Part shown: positions 19,854 to 25,737 of the stretch, in pieces
How the letters are laid out: every line of letters starts with the position of its first letter
Position numbering within the stretch: position 1 is the first letter of the stretch
Assembly (NCBI GenBank): GCA_024220525.1
Contig: JAMYWO010000387.1
Coordinates: 1 to 25,737 of the forward strand
Source: Cochliopodium minus
Lineage: Eukaryota; Discosea; Himatismenida; Cochliopodiidae
Direction of reading: 5' to 3'
DNA length: 25,737 nucleotides
The notes under the pieces: generated by a model
Seen by the model: the letters and a program-made list of their open reading frames with translations, nothing else
What the model was told of the DNA's origin: nothing
Database searches by the model: none
Translations under genes and position numbers: made by a program

Positions 19854-22800
19854 TTAATTAAATTCAATCAAATCATCTTTCTCATTATCTATTTCATTTT
19901 CCATAATTTTGAAATTTAACAAGAATTCTTTGTGGTTTTTCCCATGCAAATAATCAAATGAAAAAGAATCTCCTAGAAGGCAAGAAAAGAATTCTCCATT
20001 TTTGTCATTTGCCTCTCCTGAAGTAAAATAATCAAAAAAAGATGTTTTTGTCTTTGGGAAGTAGGCAAAAAGATTTGGGGAATCTTCATCATTATGATAT
20101 TCTTTTACACTGTGATAATTGAAATATTAGAAAAGAAAAAAAGAAAAATAAAATTTACCAATTGAATATTTCTCGAGCTCCCATGTTATCAATCATGAAG
20201 AGAGTTTTACAATTTAAATCTGAAGGTTCATAAATCAATGCATTCAAACTCAATCTTTCGATGTTCTCCTCTTTGTTGGGAAGGGAGAGTTGGAAGTAAA
20301 AGTTAGAATCTGATTTTTGATGAGATATTTTTCCATTTATGTAAACCACCAATGTACTATATTTATTAACAACATGCTCATATGACTGAAAAGCAAGAAG
20401 AACCTCTTCTTTGGTAAACTTTTAAAATGATTAAATTTAAATAAATGATTTTTTTTTTGTATGATTTACCTCACCGATGCAGTCAATTACAGAAAACCCT
20501 CTAATCAGAAAAAATCTGATAAAATTGGAAATTTTTTCTCTCTTTTTGGAAATGGTATCTGGGTCAGCAATCATGATAAAGAGAAGATATTGATTTTTGG
20601 GGCTAGCTTCAATAATGTTGTAGATTTTAATTGGAGTTTCTTTTTGCAAATCTTGGATTTGTTTGTATGTCACTTCCGTAGAAAACAAGGAAACCTTATC
20701 ATCTCCACTCTCTACGTTGAGATTTTCGGGACTGTTCACAACCATAAACTGGATGAAATAATAGATTGTGAGGCATCTAAAAACGAAATTGAGAAGAAGA
20801 GTTGGGAGCCAGACAAACAAAAAGTTAATTTGACTGGTGAAAAATTGGAGGGAAAGGACGAAAATGAAGAAGGACTGAAAGAAAGAAACGAAAATTTCTT
20901 CGAGATCAACTCCAAAATATCTTTTCACGAAAAAATTTTCACATAAAAAAGAACAGACGATGCAGAACAACAAAAAGATTTTCTGTTCAAGAGGATAGTG
21001 GGAAAGAACAGAAAGAGATAAAATTAAAGAGATGACAATTCTCAAGATGATCCACAAGCAAAAAACTTTGAGGGTATTGGTTTTGTGGGGATTCAAATTT
21101 TTTGCAAGAGATGTGAGTTTGTAGTAAATGAAAACATAAATGACCAAGAAAAAGGCACTCAGTGCACTGAGAACATAAATAGGGTGGCCTTCACAAATAA
21201 ACCAGTTTGAGGATTGAAGATAGCTTGGTATGGCAATGTTTCCTTTTTGGTAAATTGAGTACGGTTGAGAGCATCCTAATCTAGAGAAGGAGAAGAGATT
21301 ATGAGTGATGAAAAGTGAATAAAAGTAGATGGTGAACAAAGTGAGATCCTTGAGAAAAAAAATAATTTTTTGGAGTTTTAGAAGGGAAAAGACAAGAAAT
21401 CCAAAAAGAATGGGAATTATCATTATAAAAAATAATGTCAAAAATTCAGTGTAGATGTTTTTGGTGGAGTGCGAGAAAAACATATCAATGTTAAAAAAAG
21501 AAGCCATAACGTAATTTAGTATTGATGAAAAATTATCAGGAAAGCTGTTTCCAGAAGGATAAAAGGAGAGTTGGTAGAATAAAAAGGCACAATTGAAAAA
21601 TCTGAAGAACAAAGTATCGTGAGGACGGATGATGATCATGGAAACCAACAGAGCACCAACAAAGAAAGTGATAAAGTAATTGGAGATCCCAAAGAGAGAG
21701 AAAAGGATGATCACTGCCCAATTACCATAAGAGCGAAACTTAGAGAAATAGAGGAAATAACAAGTGAAAATCAGTACGAGTGAAATTGCAAATGAAATGG
21801 ACAAGTCTTTTACAGACAATTTTCTGCAGGTTTTTTTCCCGTTGAATGATTCAAACTTGTAATAACCTTTGGAACACTTGCTACAAAGAAATTCTTCAGA
21901 ACCTATTCCGCAATTTCCACATCCATAATCACCATAACAAACCATCCCCATGGAATGAGATTTCTGAGGGATCCACTGGTTGTGATGGGAGTACTCAAAC
22001 TGAAAAGAACCACAACTTGAAGCATCGCCACATTTCAAAAGAACGAAATAAGAATTGTTGTGGTTGGATAGATACCAATAACCTTCTTCTACTATTACCG
22101 TGTTTGGAAGGGAATTGTCGACACAGTTTTCGATCAATACGGACTGATGAGATTGAGGGCACTTTAGGCATTCGTTAATAGCTGTGTTGTATTCCCCAAT
22201 ACCACAGCTTTCACAAACAGAATAGTTGTTAAAATATCCGATTGGACAGCCAGCAAAGTAATAGGAGAGATTCGAGAGAACGACATAGTTGGAGTTTTCC
22301 TGAAAGAAGAGAATGACACTAAGATCATAAGTGTTGTTAGGTACTCCGATTTGCTTCAGTTCTTTGAAGGTGACATTGCCATCTTTTTCAATCTTGAGGG
22401 TGTTGTTGGGATAAGGAGTCTGAAAGGAGGAATTTCCGCTGGAAATCAACTTGATCATGGGCACATCATGCGAAGAGGTTTCATAAACTACGGGATTGCC
22501 ATAATAGTCCAACACAGAAACAAAAAGGGAGAAAGGTAACTGATCAAACACCAAATCTGGTTTGTTAGCTACCATAGAATAGGGAAGTGTGGAAAAACTT
22601 GCAATATTCAAAGCAGAGAAGCTGTTATTGGCAAATCCAAGTGAAGTCTGTTTAAAGTTTTTGCCACCATTGTTCCAAAAAATCGTTCCGGCACCTTTCT
22701 TGCTCGAACTGCCCGAGAAATGATTATCCGAAACGAAGAAAGAGTTTTGGTAAAGGGTGGAATGGTCGGGGAGATTATCAAATAAATAAATTGCCGCTCC

Positions 22801-24894
22801 ATTGTGAGTTGAGGTGGAATTGATGAACGAACAAGAAACCACACTGAATAAACTGTTCCCCAAGAAAAAAGGACCTGAGTAGCTTATTGTTCCTCCTGAC
22901 CCACCAGAGCAAGAACTGTTAAAAACTGTATTTTCTATTTGTAAATCAACCGAAGAAGTTGGTTGGACAACAACAAAAACCGTTCCTCCATCACCCCCTG
23001 CGTTGTTTGAATAAAAAAAGCTATTTCTTATGATGCTTTTTCTTGCCATCTCACTCAATTTTTTGGGATCAACTGATCCTTTTTGAAGATACCAAATAGT
23101 TGTTATAAAGAGATCAAAACTTGTGATTGGAATAAATTCAGCTAAGGTTGAGAGATAAATTGATCCTCCCGAGAGTAGGGCAGTGTTATAAGAAAAAAAA
23201 GATGAATTTATCTCAATAAAGTTGTTGGTATTGTTTTGGAACGAGAAAAAAATGGCTCCTCCAGTTTCTGCACTGTTTGACTCTAGAGAAGAAACATCCA
23301 AACGAAGAGAAGACCCACCCGAAAAAATTGAACCTCCAGTCATTGCTGAATTGCCACTGAAAGTAGAATGTACAAAAGAATTCTCGCCCTCGCTTTCAAA
23401 ATAAACAGCTCCACCAAGGTTTTGAGCAAAATTAGAAACAAAACTATCATTAAAAGAGGAAAGGTAAGAGCCGATGTTAGTTGCAATAGAACCTCCACTT
23501 TGTGCTCTGTTGTAGGAAAAGTAGTTCGAAGAAAACGAAACTGAAGCATTGTTGCAAAAAATGGAACCCCCAAAGAATGTTGCCGTGTTTGAGAAAAAAG
23601 AATTTGATGTTACAATAGCCCCTTCTTGATTGTCGATAAACAAAGCTCCTCCAAAAATTTTTGCCTGATTATTTATGAAGTTGGAATTTTTGATAAGAAG
23701 TGATTCATCAGTTCCTTTTGCATAGATTCCTCCTCCAAGTAATACAGCATTATTTTCTCGAAAAGTACAATTAGAAACAATCGTAGAAAATGAAAACTTA
23801 TCCACTGATATTGCACCTCCTTGATAAGCTAAATTGGAAATGAAGATGTTGTTCGTCAAATTTGTGCAATAGCAATTTGATAACGATATAGCACCTCCAT
23901 TCATCGATGACGTATTTTCTATAAAGAGATTATCATAGATGTTATAATTGCCATCCTCCCTATATTTTTTAAAATTATGATATTAAGAAATAATTTTAAT
24001 TATTGGAATATTTACCTATTGGGATTTGATATCGCTATTGCTGCACCATCCAAATTTGATGAAGATCCTGAAAAAGTATTATTTTTGAGATCAATTTGTT
24101 GGATATTTGCAAAAAATATGGATCCTCCCATTTGTGTCGATTGGCAATCTTTGAATATATTATTGTGAATGATTGCTTGATTGCCATCTACCAAATATAA
24201 TGAACCACCTTCAAATTGTTATTACTTGTTTATTTATGTCATCATTAAATTAAAAATAACATACCTATTGATCCTTGATTATGTAGGAATGAAGAATTAA
24301 CTATTGTGAGATTATTATTTCCCGTTAAGCTTATTGCACCACCATTATTCATATTGCTATGATATGAGAAGATACAATCTTCTATCTTAATTTCGGAATG
24401 GGTTGCATTTCTATTATCAATTATTATTGATGATGCGAGATCGAAATGAGTGATCTCTATCCCTTTCATCGTTAAATTCACATTTTTGCATGTAAGAAAT
24501 GATCCAGATGATTGAATTATGGTTACATCAGGAAGCCTGCACTTTTGAATAATTATTAAAATTTGAATCTGTTAACAATTGTTTTTACATCGAAATTGCT
24601 ATTCATTGATGAATTAGAGACAAGGCTGAAAATACAATTATTTATATTTGAAGAGGCGTTATAAGTTCCTTCTATCAATATTAATTTTATACTGATTGAA
24701 ATATTATTTGATGCAAATGAACTGAGAGAATCAAGAGCATACTGCAATGTTTTCCAAGTGGGAGCTGTCGATATTTTATCTGTAAAATTCCCCTTTCCAT
24801 CAATTCCTTTATTGATATCCACAAACGCATAATATTCACTTGCATAGATTATGGGAAGGAAGATTATAATCAACAAATGATATTTCATTTCCAT
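19854..24894 (-). CDS. Giant membrane receptor-like protein: Pmp-type beta-helix ectodomain, multi-pass membrane region, cytosolic pseudo-caspase domain
   Basis: Six exons (minus): 24894-24577 (or -24589), 24541-24265, 24208-24016, 23959-20470, 20418-20159, 20109-19854; about 1597 residues. A signal peptide (MEMKYHLLIIIFLPIIYAS) starts it. A pectin-lyase-like opening (PTWKTLQYALDSL, then LILIEGTYN) leads into well over ten Pmp-type repeats (F..N then GGAI/GGSI) to about residue 740. A Cys-rich neck from 833 (GCPIGYF, CESCGIGEYN, CSKCSKGYYKF) is followed by many hydrophobic segments from about 983 to 1350. The tail from about 1386 has caspase-fold strands: QYLLFIMIAD, GFSVIDCIGE, TLVVYINGK and CKTLFMIDNMGAREIF. 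At the catalytic positions Asn1454 and Met1505 replace His and Cys, so it should be inactive. The start was chosen at the second ATG cluster because it follows an A-run and opens the signal peptide; 24942 is the alternative. Probably a surface sensor or adhesin that signals inward. Confidence 0.85.
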
Positions 24895-25049
24895 TTTTTT
24901 TTTATTTTGAGAATTGATGACTAATTTTCCTTTTAAATTCATTTTGATAGTCCCTTCAAATCCTTCTTTTGATTAAACTCGATCAGTTTTAAAAAAAAAA
25001 AAATAGGGAGAATTTATTCTATTGGGCAAAATGAAATTTAATAATTTAT
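24895..25049. promoter_or_regulatory. Receptor gene upstream region
   Basis: A 155-bp A/T-rich gap between the small coiled-coil gene stop and the receptor start, both on the minus strand. It should hold the receptor promoter. No motif is recognised beyond A/T runs. Confidence 0.4.
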
Positions 25050-25301
25050 TCAATAATTCTCTCCCACTTCATGAATGAATTGAAGGTAATCATGACAAAG
25101 AATGTCAAACTCTTTTGATTGGGGATAGTTTTCAGAGAGAGTGTTAATTTTGGTAACATCTTGATTTAAATCATTTAATAATTTACTTATTTCTGATTTG
25201 TATTCAACTTTGTTTTTCTTCCAAATGTCATAGTTTGCTTTATTTTCTTTCAGTATATTTTTATAATTCTGAATTTCTAATTCTTCTTTATTATTATCCA
25301 T
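25050..25301 (-). CDS. Small coiled-coil hypothetical protein
   Basis: A single-exon frame of 83 residues starting MDNNKEELEIQNYKNIL and ending HEVGENY before TGA. It is rich in K, E, N and L with heptad-like spacing over residues 5-60, suggesting one or two long helices. No family is recognised. Codon use and the lack of low complexity suggest a real gene, although the upstream ATG context (TTACACA) lacks the A-run seen elsewhere. It sits upstream of the receptor gene on the same strand. Confidence 0.6.
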   Translation of the reverse strand: MDNNKEELEIQNYKNILKENKANYDIWKKNKVEYKSEISKLLNDLNQDVTKINTLSENYPQSKEFDILCHDYLQFIHEVGENY

Positions 25302-25663
25302 TGTGTAAAAGTGATGGAGGGAAATGGAATTGGGGATTAATGTTTTGTAAGATTTTTAGAAATTGAATTCAACCCAACAATTTTTTTTATTTTGCATTTA
25401 AAATCAATTAAATAAATTTAAATTTATTCAAAAAAAAAATCAGAAAGAAAAGATTATTTTACCAAACAAAAGTTAGATTTGAACATCTTTAACAGATCAT
25501 CTTTCATGAATCAAGAACTTTGAATTATATATTTCTGCTAGATCATAAAAAAATTTATAAGAAAAAGTTCAAATAAAATATTGGGTTGGATAGTATCACA
25601 CTTTGTGAATATCTCAATAAAACGTAAATTTCACTATAATTTCTCAAACGAAATATGATTTAT
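25302..25663. other. A/T-rich intergenic region
   Basis: Nothing gene-like is seen in this 362-bp stretch. It contains A and T runs, no tRNA-like fold and no long frame. It probably holds the promoter of the small coiled-coil gene. Confidence 0.5.
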
Positions 25664-25737
25664 TTATTTAGATTCCAATAATTGATAGTCAAGTTCCTTG
25701 TTAGAAGTACTTCTCTTTGCAATGACAACCAAAACAA
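25664..25737 (-). CDS. Possible C-terminal end of a gene entering from the right edge
   Basis: On the minus strand the last 74 bases read VLVVIAKRSTSNKELDYQLL then ESK and TAA. Composition looks coding compared with the flanking A/T. Too short to identify; it could be part of an exon or chance. Confidence 0.3.
   Translation of the reverse strand, partial: VLVVIAKRSTSNKELDYQLLESK

Noticed and set aside
20461-20946. 161-residue plus-strand frame
   Set aside because: It is antisense to the membrane and caspase-fold region of the receptor, whose frame is open for 3.5 kb.
1-25737. Alternative genetic code (TGA or TAA/TAG reassigned)
   Set aside because: FYVE and small coiled-coil genes end in TGA and other genes in TAA at sensible places, and no conserved domain needs an in-frame stop read through.
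1-25737. tRNA, rRNA or other structured RNA genes
   Set aside because: I scanned for tRNA-like arms and conserved rRNA blocks by eye and saw none; a covariance-model search would be decisive.

Overview
This window looks like nuclear DNA from an AT-rich, intron-dense unicellular eukaryote, probably a free-living amoeba-like protist. The evidence is genes split by many short GT-AG introns, the standard genetic code (TAA, TAG and TGA all act as stops), A-runs just before most start codons, and families typical of such organisms: a DOCK exchange factor, FYVE, RGS, an ankyrin protein with a WSP..H..FP motif, caspase-like proteins and polymorphic membrane protein (Pmp)-like repeats. Anaeramoeba-like or similar lineages are possible, but the sequence does not fix the taxon. 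All exon joins below were checked for phase by hand, and every complete multi-exon model gives a length divisible by three.

Layout. Positions 1-8626 hold three minus-strand signalling genes in a row, about 100-150 bp apart: a lipidated four-EF-hand RGS protein (8626-7041), a FYVE protein with a possible papain-fold domain (6938-5220), and a Zizimin-type DOCK gene (from 5074, running off the left edge). A charged low-complexity protein gene (8824-10298, plus) is divergent from the RGS gene and convergent with a 12-exon ankyrin/Cys-rich gene (14620-10374, minus). Positions 14621-18466 form a graveyard: a decayed Tc1/IS630-type transposase (minus), and plus-strand pieces of a RING2/IBR-like protein, a SNARE-like helix and other broken coding-like stretches.

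Positions 18467-25301 hold the most striking pair. A caspase-like protein with intact His and Cys (18467-19839, plus) lies tail-to-tail, 14 bp away, with a 1597-residue membrane protein (24894-19854, minus). The membrane protein has a signal peptide, a long Pmp-type beta-helix ectodomain, a Cys-rich neck, many membrane segments and a cytosolic caspase-fold domain whose His and Cys positions are Asn and Met. This suggests a surface sensor with a pseudo-caspase tail coupled to a soluble caspase-like effector. That coupling is inference from adjacency and shared fold. A small coiled-coil gene (25301-25050) and a possible gene end at the right edge complete the window.

The left-hand trio would fit G-protein, phosphoinositide and Rho-family signalling. 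Introns in the 3' half of the DOCK gene and in the ankyrin gene are swollen with (AAAAAT)n-like repeats, while introns of neighbouring genes are only 40-75 bp.
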